DNA of 64,000 nt from Methanobrevibacter millerae (GTDB lineage: Archaea > Methanobacteriota > Methanobacteria > Methanobacteriales > Methanobacteriaceae), in contig NZ_CP011266.1 in assembly GCF_001477655.1 (NCBI RefSeq), positions 1,658,001-1,722,000 of the forward strand, in the 5' to 3' direction. A model generated the notes under the pieces. It was given only the letters and a program-made list of their open reading frames with translations. It had not been told where the DNA came from and did no database searches. Position numbers and translations under genes: made by a program. Below, piece after piece: positions 47,187 to 58,451 of this stretch (position 1 is its first letter; each line of letters starts with the position of its first letter).

Positions 47187-47228
47187 TAGAGAGATAACTT
47201 ATTAAATATTATCAACCAATAACTAAAT

Positions 47229-48266
47229 TTATAATTCATGTTGTTTTGCTTTTTCAAATTCTAATTCTAATTCTTTAACCGCAGATTTATTAACAACTTT
47301 TTTAACTAAGAAATAAGGTGTTAGATATAAAATAAAATTACCAAATTTATTTTTAGATAACAATTGGAATAATTTTAATTTATTATTAAATTTTGTTGAA
47401 TAAACAATTGCAGATTCAGAATTTGATAATTTTGCATAATATTGATATAATTCCGCATAAGGATGATCAGGATTCTTCCATGGGCGAAAAACATCAGCGG
47501 CACAAAAATGAAGAAATATTGGATTTTTTCGGGCATCATCCATAATTTCCTTAGAATAATATTCATGTTCTATGCAACAAAACTTTCTTGACACAAAATA
47601 AGGCATATATTGAAAATATCTTTGAAGATTATACTTTGGTGAGATTATTTTAATTTTATCTTTAAAAATTACATTAATTACACCCTGATCATGTTGATAA
47701 AACCTATTCTGATTATCTTTAATAAATTCTATGAATTTTTCTTCAACATTATTTTCACGCCATTTTTTCAAATTAATCAGTAGAACACCAGCATTAACAT
47801 ATTTATCCTCTTTAGAATAACCCAACATTTCCTGAATTGTAGTATTGCAACAATCTAATACTCCAGCACAATAATAATCAGAAATATCTTCATCCCATAA
47901 TTGTTTTAATGAATCAACGATAAGACTATCACAATCCAAATATAAAATTTTATCTATATCTTTAGGTAGTAAACTTGAAATAAATAATCTTGAATAAGTA
48001 GTAAACGAAATAATGTTATCTCTATCAAGAGAAGCAATATGAAAATTTAAATCTTCAATATTTTTTGTTTTAATGAAATGTAAAGAACACTCATATTCAT
48101 TTACAACATCTTTTATTTTATTTATATTTTTATTAGTAATTCCATCACTTAAAATAAACACATTAATATCATTAAAATCATTTTTATTATTTTCTAATAA
48201 TGATATTAAAGTTATGCATAAAAATGAAGAGTATTCATTATTAGATGCTAATACAACATTAAACAT
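47229..48266 (-). CDS. Family 8 glycosyltransferase, 345 aa
   Basis: Retaining GT8 (LgtC/glycogenin-like): NVVLASNNEYSSFLCITLIS at the N-terminus, DKILYLDCDSLIVDSLKQLW with the DXD, YVNAGVLLINLKKWR, HDQGVINVIF, and the C-terminal FLHFCAADVFRPWKN motif (normally H-x-x-G-x-x-KPW, here with C-A-A and RPW). Probably adds galactose or glucose to a surface oligosaccharide. GAGGT lies 6 nt before ATG 48266. Convergent with the GT2 upstream. Intact. Confidence 0.87.
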   Translation of the reverse strand: MFNVVLASNNEYSSFLCITLISLLENNKNDFNDINVFILSDGITNKNINKIKDVVNEYECSLHFIKTKNIEDLNFHIASLDRDNIISFTTYSRLFISSLLPKDIDKILYLDCDSLIVDSLKQLWDEDISDYYCAGVLDCCNTTIQEMLGYSKEDKYVNAGVLLINLKKWRENNVEEKFIEFIKDNQNRFYQHDQGVINVIFKDKIKIISPKYNLQRYFQYMPYFVSRKFCCIEHEYYSKEIMDDARKNPIFLHFCAADVFRPWKNPDHPYAELYQYYAKLSNSESAIVYSTKFNNKLKLFQLLSKNKFGNFILYLTPYFLVKKVVNKSAVKELELEFEKAKQHEL

Positions 48267-48552
48267 TTTTAACCTCAGTTATATACTATTAATAAAAATA
48301 TGATAATCATTTAAAAAAAATGACAGACATAGATACTTATATATTATATTATGTTTCATTTAATATAAATTAATATTAAAGAATTGGGACTGTCAACAGG
48401 AATGTTGGTATTTTTTAATAATTGCTCAAACATTTTTTTTAATTCTAAATAAATACTTAAAAAAATTTAAACACTCATACATGCTATTAACATTAGATAA
48501 TAAAAAAATAAATAGATTTTCATATGTTAAAATCCATAAACTTAAATTATTT

Positions 48553-50350
48553 GTTAGTGTAAAAAATTTAACTGATGAATTTATTTTTATTTCATCTACA
48601 TTCTATTTATTAAAACTAAATATGTTATTAAGTTAATATTAAATTGTTAAATAAAAAATAAGGACAAAATGATTTGATTTTACTTCAATTAAATGATATT
48701 AATGCTTTGATAAAATACCATTCTTTTCCAATTATCTTTTAAAATATGATCCATTATCATCATAATAACTCATATTCCACTTAAATTAATTAAATTAGTA
48801 TATATATTATGAATATCAACTTATTTATATATTAACAACTATTTAAGTTTTATTTTTAAATTTAAAGTTTATAAAAATGTTTAAATTAAATGTAGGCTAA
48901 TTATTATATATGAAACCAAAAAATAAAAAGCCTACAGAGATATATTGTGTCGAAGATTAATTAAATATTACCTATTTGGACAGGGAAATTTACTCTACAT
49001 TTGTAACACTATTTCTCCCAAAATCGTTGATTTATTCTCAGAAATTATAAATACTAAATTATTTGTGATTTATTTTGATTATAGAGAATCTGATCCTGAT
49101 TTTGCTCAAACACATGTCAAAAATGGATTAGTTGAATTTAAATTAAACAAAAAATACATAATTTATAAACAAACTTATAAATATCAATCTAAAAATAAAG
49201 AAAAATACATGACAACAATGTTACCCGATTATATTGATAAATACTGCAATTATACAAGAGAAATCAAAAAACAGGGATTAATGTGCACAAAAATTACATT
49301 TTCATCATATGGACCAAAAACTGAAATTGTAAACGAACAATTTAACCTCAATATATCAAGACAAAGCATATACTTACATGAAAAGGAATTATCACCACAA
49401 TACACCTATAATAAAGAACAAGAGATATTAAAAGAAATTGAAAAATTAAATATAAAACCTAGCGGTTATTATAGTTATGATGAAGAATATATAAAGATTA
49501 ATAAGAAAATCTACGTAAGATTAGCCTTAATTGATGTGCATACAAAGATGATTATCAATGATGAATTAATTCCCAAAAACCAATTCAATAAGGAATACAT
49601 TGAAATGTTCTTAAAAGTGTCTACAGCAGATATAAAATTAGATACTATCATTACTGATGGATATCGTTCATATTCAGAAATAATAGAACGATTGGGTGCA
49701 AAACACCAACTTTGCACATTTCACATAATGCAAAACCTAATGACAAAACTAAATCCATACATAAACACTAAAAATAGACTCATAGAATCCCCAATAAAAT
49801 CCAATGAGAAAAAAGAAGCAAAAATAGAAGAATTAAAAAAACGAAATGCCCTTAAAAAGAGGAAGACCTAAAAAATCCGATAAAAAAGCAAACAAAAACC
49901 TAGAAAAAAGAAAAAAGCTAAAACAACAAATAGATGAAAATAAAGAAAAAATAAGAAAATACAAAGCTAAAATCAAAGAACACTTAGAATATAAAGAAAC
50001 AATCAAGAAAATATTCCGTGCCAAATCTTTAAAAACCGCAATGAAATATTTCAATCAATTAAATGACAAATTAGAAGAATTACCTCCAATAATAAAAGAC
50101 TTCATCAAAAAACTATCAAAAAAGAGAAATAATGCATTAAACTACTTAAATGATAAAAATATACCAAAAACAAATAATTTAGTTGAATTACTGTTTAAAG
50201 TAACATTTCCTGGAAAAATAAAAAGAATTTATCGAACATATGCAGGTGCAATAACTCAAATCAAAATTGATGACCTCAAATGGATTGAACAAAATGTCCT
50301 CAAAAAACCCAGTAAAAAATAAAATTATCAGTTAAATTTTTTACACTAAC
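48553..50350 (+). mobile_element. Zinc-ribbon DDE insertion sequence, second type, decayed
   Basis: 24-bp inverted repeats GTTAGTGTAAAAAATTTAAC.. at 48553 and the complement ending at 50350; the inner 18 bp equal those of the element at 31372. No target duplication seen. Confidence 0.82.
48910..50322 (+). pseudogene. Zinc-ribbon-type DDE transposase, frameshifted, zinc ribbon lost
   Basis: Begins MKPKNKKPTEIYCVED, shifts near 48958, runs from about 48960 to 49871 and shifts again at GRPKKS to 50322. Catalytic parts: LALIDVHTKMII, TIITDGYRSYSEI, HQLCTFHIMQ. Where the 32795 copy has CPxC...CKHH, this one has DYRESDPDFAQ and YKYQSKNKEKY: all four metal ligands are gone. It keeps the Arg that became TGA in the other copy. 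Confidence 0.75.
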
Positions 50351-50546
50351 GATAAAACATAAATATAATCCTTATTATACCATTAAATCAGATTATTTTA
50401 TGTTGATTGATTTTAAATACAAAAAATATATTAATTCTAATAAAAATTTACTCAAGCAGTATGTTTGGAAATGAACACCCACAGTTCCAAGAAGAATATG
50501 GATGAGAATCATCATAACTTATCCAACCATGGGATTTATTAAAATG

Positions 50547-51353
50547 TTATTTTTTAATAAAACTTTCGAAAATCTTTTCAAATTGGGTTAATATAGGATA
50601 TTTAGAAATTAAAATATGAACAATTGGAAATTTTCTTGTATTTAATAATATATTGTACTCTTTAACCTTCAAATCATTTGCTATAATATAAGTTGTTAAT
50701 AATCTTTCAGCCATAAATCCAAATATTCTTGTATCTCTGAATTTATATTTATCAAAATCAATTTCTTCACTAATTTTATCAAAAACTTTAAATAACCAAT
50801 CAAAATAATCATTTGCTAATTCTCTATTGCAAATAAACATATTGTTTAACCAGAGATATCGGTCATTCATGACCTCATTATAAGTTTTTGCATATTTTGG
50901 AAAAAATCGCTTTAATATATCTTCAATTAATACATAATCTTCAAATAGAACATCATAATCCGGACGTTCTACGTTTAATGATTTATGGAAATCATATAAT
51001 GGCTTAATAAATTTCATAGGTTTTGGTAAAATGATATCATATTCATTTAAATCATTGATAATATCGGACTTAGTGAGTTTATCCCATCTTAAACTTCTTA
51101 CAAACCATCTACGATAATGGCAAAATCCTATTATGTCCTGATTAGTATTTTTCCAAGCCCAATACTCACCAGTTAACTCAGAATAATATTTATTTAAATT
51201 AGAAATATTATCTCCTTCATCATCATAAAAATAATTAGGTTTATTCTCCGTTATTCCTCTGCCACAGACTAAAGGTTTATATAACTCAGAGTCATATTCA
51301 TCAGAAATTTCCTGATTAAATGTTAAAATAAATACATCAACTGTTTTATCCAA
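50547..51353 (-). CDS. DUF4422 glycosyltransferase, 268 aa, TTG start
   Basis: PLVCGRGITENKPNYFYDDE, then GDNISNLNKYYSELTGEYWA, WKNTNQDIIGFCHYRRWF: this is the DUF4422 signature (dNIS..N..ySELT..YWaWKN...iiG.cHYRR). Members are capsule or exopolysaccharide transferases. The open frame reaches 51404, but the start is TTG 51353, since GGTGA at 51358-51362 lies 4 nt before it. TTTATATA near 51390 could be the promoter. The IS at 51415 inserted just upstream without breaking the gene. Confidence 0.85.
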   Translation of the reverse strand: MDKTVDVFILTFNQEISDEYDSELYKPLVCGRGITENKPNYFYDDEGDNISNLNKYYSELTGEYWAWKNTNQDIIGFCHYRRWFVRSLRWDKLTKSDIINDLNEYDIILPKPMKFIKPLYDFHKSLNVERPDYDVLFEDYVLIEDILKRFFPKYAKTYNEVMNDRYLWLNNMFICNRELANDYFDWLFKVFDKISEEIDFDKYKFRDTRIFGFMAERLLTTYIIANDLKVKEYNILLNTRKFPIVHILISKYPILTQFEKIFESFIKK

Positions 51354-51357
51354 GTTA

Positions 51358-51362
51358 TCACC
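51358..51362 (-). promoter_or_regulatory. GGTGA ribosome binding site supporting a TTG start
   Basis: GGTGA 4 nt before TTG 51353 of the DUF4422 gene; same arrangement as at 34537. Confidence 0.6.
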
Positions 51363-51490
51363 AATAAATAGTATAGAAAAAAAACTATATAAACATATCA
51401 TCAATACAATCTAAGGGGACTGTCAATTTGTTAGGACTTTTTTTGATTTTCTATCCAGCCATTTTTTCTAGCCATAATGTAGTCAAATAT

Positions 51491-52425
51491 TCATTCAGGA
51501 GTTCTATAGATTCTTTTTGTCTGTTTGTCTAATGTATTTCCAAAGTAATTCTCTAGTTTGTTGTTAGTACTTTCTAATTTTCCAATGAATGATTTTTCAA
51601 GGAAAATTAAGTATTTTCTATAAACTGGGAAGAAATTTTTGTTTAAGTAGTCTTGCATCATCATTGGAAAATTAGTTAATTCTTGTTTTAAAAGGTATAT
51701 ATATCTTATTGCCTTATCAAATGATTGTTGGTGGAATAATTCATAAAATAATCCTACGTATATTTTTATTTCATTAGACATTTCTTCTTTTTTATTTTTG
51801 CGCATTTTTTTGATTTTGTATTCGGAGATTTTTGGTTGGGTTTTTCGTAATTCTGCTTCGTATTTGTCTAGTTCTTCTGTTATTTTTGGTTTTAAATTGG
51901 TGGTCATGTTTTTAATTAAATGAAATGTGCAGTGTTGATGTACAAAGCCTAATTTTCTCATTACTTGTTCATAATCTTCTTTTAAATCTGTTATTATTGC
52001 TTTACGGTGTTTTAAGGGAATTGATATATCTATGAAATCTTCAACTATTTTTGAAGTTTCCTTTTCAGATATTAAGCATGCTACGGGCATGTTATTGATT
52101 ATATCAAATAATTCTAATCTAAACATATCGCTTAACTTTAATTCTAATTGGAGTTCCATCACCCAAATATAATAATCTCTAATTATATCTTTTTCTAGAA
52201 TATTTTTTAGAACAACAATGTTTACAATATGGTTAACGTTCTTCTAAAATTCCCTGACTATTAACAAAGTAATTATCATCAAGAATAGACTCAATAGGCA
52301 AAATTAATTGAGGATAAATTTTTTCATCAAAATCCTTTTCGAACAGGATCCTTAAATTCACCGATAAATATATAAGTCTCACCAACCAATCTAAGATATG
52401 AAAGGCATTTAATTTCTGATTCCAT
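51491..52425 (-). pseudogene. Transposase of the outer IS, decayed
   Basis: N-terminal part from 52425 (MESEIKCLSYLRLVGETYIF) is frameshifted near 52340, with stops near 52227 and 52180 around a zinc-ribbon-like YCKHCCSKKYS. The C-terminal 223 codons (51491-52162) are open: AIITDLKEDYEQVMRKLGF, VHQHCTFHLIKNMTT, a long helical region and KLENYFGNTLDKQTKRIYRT. Same broad family as the zinc-ribbon DDE transposases. Confidence 0.7.
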
Positions 52426-52641
52426 ATATAATTATTTGTCTTCCACCATATAAATAGTTAATTAAACTCAAAATTAAAAATATAAAATATTAAATAATAT
52501 ACAGTTAATTTACAAAATTATAACAAATTTATATTAAAATTAAAGCACAATAAATCGGAAAAAATCTTGAAAAAATTTAAAAAAAAATAAAAAATTAAAA
52601 TACCAAACCATAACTTGCATATAAATTTAACGAAAAATAAA

Positions 52642-54399
52642 CATTCCTAGAAACTTAAGGATTTAACTTATTTTTAACTATGTTTTCAATATTGAAAACA
52701 TCTAATTTTTATTTATTTTAATTGAATCAAACATTATTTATTTTAATACTTGTTTAATTATTTTTAATTTATTTATATCTTATTTTAATAATTATTAATA
52801 GTTTATTTTAAATATTATGAGTTATATATAATTATATATGTAATTGAAGTTTTTTGATTACGAATTTAGTTAATTGGAGGAGTATTTTATGTATTCTTTT
52901 GATAGGTTTATCAAAAATTTTTTTCGATTATTTGAGTGTTTTATATCAAAAAGATATATTACTGATGATAATCGATTTATTAGGGATAGAAAAATGACTC
53001 AAAAAGAATATACTGCATTTATTCTTTCCCAAAGGAGCTGTACTAGTTATATTGAAACGATTAGATTTTTTACTATGTGGATGAAGAAAGATTTTGAAAC
53101 GATTTCGAGTCAGGGAATTGGAAAACAGAGAATGTTTATTGACCCTAAAGTGTTTATTGACATGTATGAATGTTTTATTGATGAATTATATAACAAATTT
53201 CCAGGATTTTCAAAATTTAAAGGATATATTGTCAGTGCGTGTGATGGGAGTATTGTTGATCTTCCAAATGTTACTTTAACACGTGAAGAATTTCCTGTTG
53301 GTGATGAAAACTTGTTAAAAGAAAAAAGAATTCGTGCAAGAGTTTCATGCGTATTGGATGTGCATTCCAAACATATTTTAACTGTAAAAATTGTTGAAAC
53401 AGTAGTAAATGAAATTGATTTAGCAATAGAACATCTAAATAACTTAAAACAACGATTAGACATCACAAAAGTAATTACCATTTATGACAGGGGTTATCCA
53501 TCAATCGAATTAATGGCAAAAACTATTGATTTGAACTCAAAATTTTTAATAAGACTACCAAAAAACGTATTTGCACATCAAATTAAACAAATGAAAACCA
53601 ATGATGAAATAATACAAATCAACATGACAAACAACAGATTAAAGAAATTTGATGATGAAAATTTAAAAGAAAAAGCAAGAAAAATGGGACGATTAGAAAT
53701 AAGAATAGCATTAATAGATATTGGAAATGAAGAACCAGAAATACTAGCAACAAATTTAACACCAGAAGAATTCTCAACAGAAGATTTAAAAGAATTATAT
53801 GCAAAAAGATGGACAGTAGAAACAGGATTCGATAGATTAAAAAATCTCATCGAAATCGAAGATTTCAGCGGAATACGAAGACAAATAATCGAACAAGATT
53901 TTTACGCACATATATTCGTTTATAACCTAGCAATAACCATAAAAAACCACGCAGAAAACAATATAACAAGAACACCCAGAAATAAAGATAAAAAAATAAT
54001 TTATCAGTCGAATTTCGCAAAAATAATAGGAAATATCTATTTATTCTTCTTTGACATACTATTTGGATCGAGAACAAAAAGAGAAGAAATAATCGATTTT
54101 ATAACAAAAGAAGCATCCAAAGAACTAACACAATACGAAGAACATCAATATGATGAAAAAGAGCGAAAAAACCCAGATGTTAATAACAAACATCCGGGAA
54201 ACAAGAAAAAAACACACTAATCAACAATTCAACACACAAAAATTAGTGAGTTTTTAAATCTTGTTTAATTTTTTGTTCACAAATAATATAAAAAACTTAC
54301 GAAAAATCAATTATCCATACCAAAATAATATAACAATGTTATTAAAAACCAATTATGATGAAAAATTTCATCCAAAAATATATTAAGTTTCTAGGAATG
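52642..54399 (+). mobile_element. IS4-family insertion sequence, copy 2, intact, with 9-bp target duplication
   Basis: Ends CATTCCTAGAAACTTA (52642) and its complement ending at 54399. Flanked by AAAAATAAA at 52633-52641 and 54400-54408. Nested inside the outer IS. Nearly identical to copy 1 (8691-10450). Confidence 0.92.
52889..54220 (+). CDS. IS4-family transposase, intact
   Basis: 443 aa from ATG 52889, with GGAGG 8 nt upstream. SACDGSIVDLP, TIYDRGYPSIELM and YAKRWTVETGFDRLK supply the DDE residues and the IS4 YREK signature. The C-terminal 90 residues continue past the point where copy 1 is stopped. Together with clean ends and target duplication, this is likely the active source copy. 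Confidence 0.92.
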   Translation: MYSFDRFIKNFFRLFECFISKRYITDDNRFIRDRKMTQKEYTAFILSQRSCTSYIETIRFFTMWMKKDFETISSQGIGKQRMFIDPKVFIDMYECFIDELYNKFPGFSKFKGYIVSACDGSIVDLPNVTLTREEFPVGDENLLKEKRIRARVSCVLDVHSKHILTVKIVETVVNEIDLAIEHLNNLKQRLDITKVITIYDRGYPSIELMAKTIDLNSKFLIRLPKNVFAHQIKQMKTNDEIIQINMTNNRLKKFDDENLKEKARKMGRLEIRIALIDIGNEEPEILATNLTPEEFSTEDLKELYAKRWTVETGFDRLKNLIEIEDFSGIRRQIIEQDFYAHIFVYNLAITIKNHAENNITRTPRNKDKKIIYQSNFAKIIGNIYLFFFDILFGSRTKREEIIDFITKEASKELTQYEEHQYDEKERKNPDVNNKHPGNKKKTH

Positions 54400-54498
54400 A
54401 AAAATAAAAAACTAAAAAATCAAAAGAAGGCTGGAAAAAGAACTTTGAAAAAATAAACACTAAATATCAACAAAAGTCCTAACAAATTGACAGTCCCC

Positions 54499-54830
54499 AA
54501 TCAATGTTGTCAACTTGAGTACTATTCACATATTTTTTATCTCCTTCAAGTCTTTTTTGTTATTCTTTCAAACTTTAGCATATGAAATTGGAAATCTTAG
54601 ATTGCAATTCGTCTTTCTTGACGTAGTTTCATGTTTCTGTACTTTGATTAGCAATCTGATATACAATTTGAAAAATAATTCATGTTGTTTTTCCTTATTT
54701 CTTCGAAGAGCGATAATATTATAAAAAGCAGATAATCATTTATATTCCGAATAATTTAGCATAATCAACACAATATTCTTCATAAATACCTTGAAGATAT
54801 TTATTAACCATTATGCTTATTATAGTAAGT
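54499..54830. other. Debris between elements
   Basis: No gene. A minus-strand stretch near 54753-54812 reads MVNKYLQGIYEEYCVDYAKL FGI and then stops; it may be a fragment of a small helical protein. The plus-strand 69-codon frame has no support. Confidence 0.35.
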
Positions 54831-56230
54831 TACGAAACTTTTTTTAATAATAACTTATAAATATTTATTCATGGTAGGAAGAAAACAAATTCATTTAAAA
54901 GAACATTTGAGCAAAAACGAAATAGAAAAATTACTTAAAGAATACAAATATTATCATAAAATTTATTTAAGACTTTTATTTATTCGTATGCTTGATAAAG
55001 GAGAAGAATTGGATAATGTTTGTGAATTTTTCAATATAAGTGTTCCAACAGGATATAATTGGTTAAATGCATATAATGAAAAAGGATTTGAAGGTTTAAA
55101 ACCAAAATTTGCTGGAGGAAGACCATCTAAATTAACTTCTCAACAATTTTTGGAATTAAAAAGTATGATTGATCTTAAAATTGATGCTGGTGAGAAATTA
55201 TCTAGAAAAGATGTTCATATGCTAATTATTGAAGAATTTGGAGTACATTATAGTTTAAAAAGGGTAGGTGAAATAATAAGAGAACTTGGATTCAATTATA
55301 ATAAAGCATATCCCTTTCTTTACAAAACAACCTGAAAATGCTGAAAAATTTTTAAAGAAAAATTAGAAGTTATTGATTTAAATAAAAACGAAAAAATAGT
55401 ATTTTTTGATGGATCAGCTATTCAAAATGAACCAAATTCATCAAAATCAGTATCTAAAAAAGGAAATAAAAATTTAGCAAAGAAAAATCCATATAAATTT
55501 AAAGTTAATGCATTAGGTTCTATTGCTTTAATGGGTAATTTTAGTTTGATTATTTCTGAAACATCAAAAGCCCATGATATAGCAAGAGCTTTTATTGATA
55601 TTAAGATAGCAAATACTGATATAACTATTTTAAAATTATTATTAAATAAAGTTTTGTTGGATTCTGATTTATCTCCAGATCAAATTCAACAAAAGATTTC
55701 AGAAAAAAATTCAACAAAAGAAGATTTTATAAATAAAATAATGAAAAATATTAATAATAATGAATTAACGACTGTCGAATTAGCTTCAAAATTAGAAAAA
55801 CAGAGCAAAAAAGAAAATTTGGATAATCAAAGAAGAATAGATTCAACTAAGCGTCAGGTCATCTTAGAAAATATTAGTAAAGAAGAAATTAAGAGATATT
55901 CTTATTTAGAACCAAAAATTAACATTATTTTAGATAATTATAGCGTTCATAAATCCCAATTGGTTAAAGAAATATGTGAAATTTTGAACATGAATTTAAT
56001 ATATTTGCCACCATATTCCCCTCAATTTAATCCTATAGAACAAGTATGGAGAACATGTAAAATAGAAATAAAAAGAAAATATTATGAATCAAAGGAAAAA
56101 TTAGAAAAATTTTTTGTCAAAACTTATTTTAAAGTAGTTAATGGAGGTAATTTCTTTAATTGGTGGGAAAAACTAAATTCATTTATTTTAATCAAACGAC
56201 TATTTTTAACCAAAGTTTCTAATACTTAAA
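54831..56230 (+). mobile_element. IS630-family element, copy b
   Basis: Left end TATAGTAAGTTACGAAACTT as in copy a. The right end is degenerate (AGAAACTTTGG-like near 56205-56230), and the last 40 bases of the transposase differ from copy a, so the right end is rearranged. Confidence 0.7.
54871..56229 (+). pseudogene. IS630-family transposase, copy b, split frames
   Basis: First frame 54871-55335 (154 aa, HTH part, nearly equal to copy a). The catalytic part continues in the +1 frame through a small deletion near 55350: VFFDGSAIQNEP, INIILDNYSVHKS, PPYSPQFNPIEQVWRTCK. The C-terminus is replaced (WWEKLNSFILIKRLFL instead of WWEKTFLKKVL). Not functional as read. Confidence 0.78.
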
Positions 56231-56416
56231 CCAATTTAATTCGTCTTCTTTTTAATTATTCTAAGGGTGCTTAAATTAATTAGTTCTAATCTTATATTTG
56301 GTGAAGATTTTAAAAGGCGAACTTAGAGTGTAAACGGTTTTATAAAGAGTTATAATAAAATAAAAAACAATAACTGACTAAAAAGAAAAAACCCTAAAAA
56401 AATAAAATAAGAGACC

Positions 56417-57790
56417 TATAGTTAATTACCAAACTTTTGTTATAAATGCTTCGAGCCATTTGTCATAAACTTTTGTTTCTGAAATCGATTCAAAGTACGT
56501 TTTAATTGTCAATTCTTGTAAAAATTCTTTTGATTTAAGGTAATAATGTTTTATTTCTCTTTTAATTTGTCTCCAAATTTGTTCTATTGGATTTAAGTGA
56601 GGAGAATATGGTGGAAGATATATCAGAGCAATATTAAGATGCAGTGCTATTTTTTTGATGAATGCAGATTTATGAACGCTGTAATTATCAAGAATTAAAC
56701 ATATCCTTTGTTCGGTTTGCATTTTTGTAATTATATCTTCTTTTTCTAATTGATATAATGTTATTTTTCTCCTTATTTCCATTCTTTTTTTCACATTATT
56801 TAGTGATTCTCTATTACAGTGTTTTCCAATGATTCTAGCAATTGTGGAGGTTGTATTGTCTTTATATTTTTCAATTGTTTTTAAAATTTTTTCTGTGAAA
56901 ACTACATTATCTTCATTATTTTGCATCAATAATTCATCTATTTCATCATCAGTTAAATTAACTTCTTTAATTATTTTATTTAATAATTTTACAGTATTTT
57001 TATTATTTGTATTTGCAATTCTTAATTCTAGTAATGCTATTGCAATTTCTGGTGCTGTTGAAGAATTTGTTATTGTGATGGTTGAATTTCCATTAATTGC
57101 TAATGATCCTGTGGCGTTGATTTTAAATTTGTATGGATTTATAATTTGCGTGTGTTTTGTTCCTTGTTTATATAATGATTTTTGAGTATATAGCTCATTT
57201 TGAAATGAAGCTTCATCAAATAAGACTATAACATCGTTTGATGTTACATTGTATTCTTCTAAGTTTTTTTAACTGTTCTTCGGCATCTTCAGGAGATTTT
57301 GAAAATTTTGGATATGCTTTACTATAGTTATAACCTAATTTTCTCACAATTTTTCCTATTTGCTTTAAACTATAATCTACATTGAATTTTTCATTAACAA
57401 GAAAATGTACATCTTTAATAGACATATTAGGTGTTTCTTCTATGATTTTGTCCAATTCTATTAATTGATCATAAGTTAATTTTGAGGGTCTTCCTCCACC
57501 AAAAGAAGGTTTTAAACCTTCCAAACCTTCTTTTTCGCATGTTTTAATCCACCTATGAACTGTTTGATATGATTTTCCCAAGATTTTTGCAGCATCGGCA
57601 ATTGTATTTCCTTCAGTAACAATTTTAACTGCAATTAATCTTTGATAATACCTATGATACGCCACATAATTACTAATTTCTTCATCCAAAGCAGTTTTTG
57701 TCATTTTGTTAAAAACATTAATTTTAGATTTTCCAGACATAATTCATTATTTGTCAGTCATCTATAATAAAAGTTTGGTTAGTAACTATA
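56417..57790 (-). mobile_element. IS630-family element, copy d
   Basis: Ends TATAGTTAATTACCAAACTT and the complement of TATAGTTACTAACCAAACTT, TA at both tips. 1,374 bp. It interrupts debris of another transposase (57791-58202). Confidence 0.85.
56426..57740 (-). CDS. IS630-family transposase, two frames, possibly joined by frameshifting (copy d)
   Basis: First frame 57740 to 57216 with HTH (ADAAKILGKSYQTVHRWIKT), ending EDAEEQLKK over a run of seven A. The catalytic frame follows at LEEYNVTSNDVIVLFDEASF (Asp 1), open through LILDNYSVHKS (Asp 2) and PPYSPHLNPIEQIWRQIK (Glu) to 56426. Joining needs +1 (or -2) here, whereas copy c, with eight A, needs -1. Either the run has lost one A, or slippage restores it. 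Otherwise intact. Confidence 0.75.
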
Positions 57791-58202
57791 AATCAAAAAA
57801 ACAAGCAACTACGAAAAGAAAAAAAGAGATGAGAAAAAAGAACTAAAATAATTATTAAAAACTAATGAACAAGTAGAAAACATATATGATGCCGACACTA
57901 AAAAAGGCTCACACATAAGATTCAATACTCTTAACAACCGTGGAAAATTCTTTGACAGAAACAGTTGCAGTTTTCTAGAAAGCTTAGATAAAAAATTTGA
58001 CAAAACAGTAACATACTATGATAACCCATTAATTCCCAGAACAAACAATAATATCGAACGATATTTCGGAATAACATTGCCCAGCTTCATTAAACGTAAA
58101 TACAGAACAATCGAAGGTTTAACAAGATATTTAAAATTACAAAAAATCAGATGGATACATCGAAATGTTCTGCATGACTACCCACTTGAAAACCTTCCCT
58201 GA
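57791..58202 (+). pseudogene. C-terminal transposase fragment
   Basis: Open stretch reading GSHIRFNTLNNRGKFFDRNS, TVTYYDNPLIPRTNNNIERY, FGITLPSFIKRKYRTIEGLT, then RYLKLQKIRWIHRNVLHDYP and a TGA at about 58202. The NNxIERYFG.......RK.R...G motif is the catalytic-Glu end of a DDE transposase. The rest was lost or displaced by the IS630 copy d at 57790. 58203-58451 beyond it is empty. Confidence 0.7.
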
Positions 58203-58451
58203 CCCAGTACTTACAGGAAAAAGAGTGCATTATATCATGACAATTTTAAACAATGCCCTTATAACATTTTTTAATGAAATAATGAGAATTACAATACTTG
58301 CAATATGGATTACACTCCCCAATAACTCCATCGTCATTAACAAGGACTATCATCAAGAACTGAAGCAATAGGCAAAATCACTTGCACATAATTTTAAGTA
58401 TCACTTTCGTTTTCATTCAAGAAATCAGTGCTAAATCGGACACATCCACCA

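Larger units (their letters stand above)
51415..54498 (-). mobile_element. Outer insertion sequence carrying a nested IS4 element
   Basis: 27-bp inverted repeats GGGGACTGTCAATTTGTTAG.. at 51415 and the complement ending at 54498. Without the nested element the length is about 1.3 kb. Its own transposase is decayed. A single similar word, GGGACTGTCAAC, lies at about 48387 and may be a relic of another copy. Confidence 0.82.

Noticed and set aside
57809-58003. 64-codon minus-strand frame
   Set aside because: Antisense to a transposase fragment with clear catalytic-end motifs.
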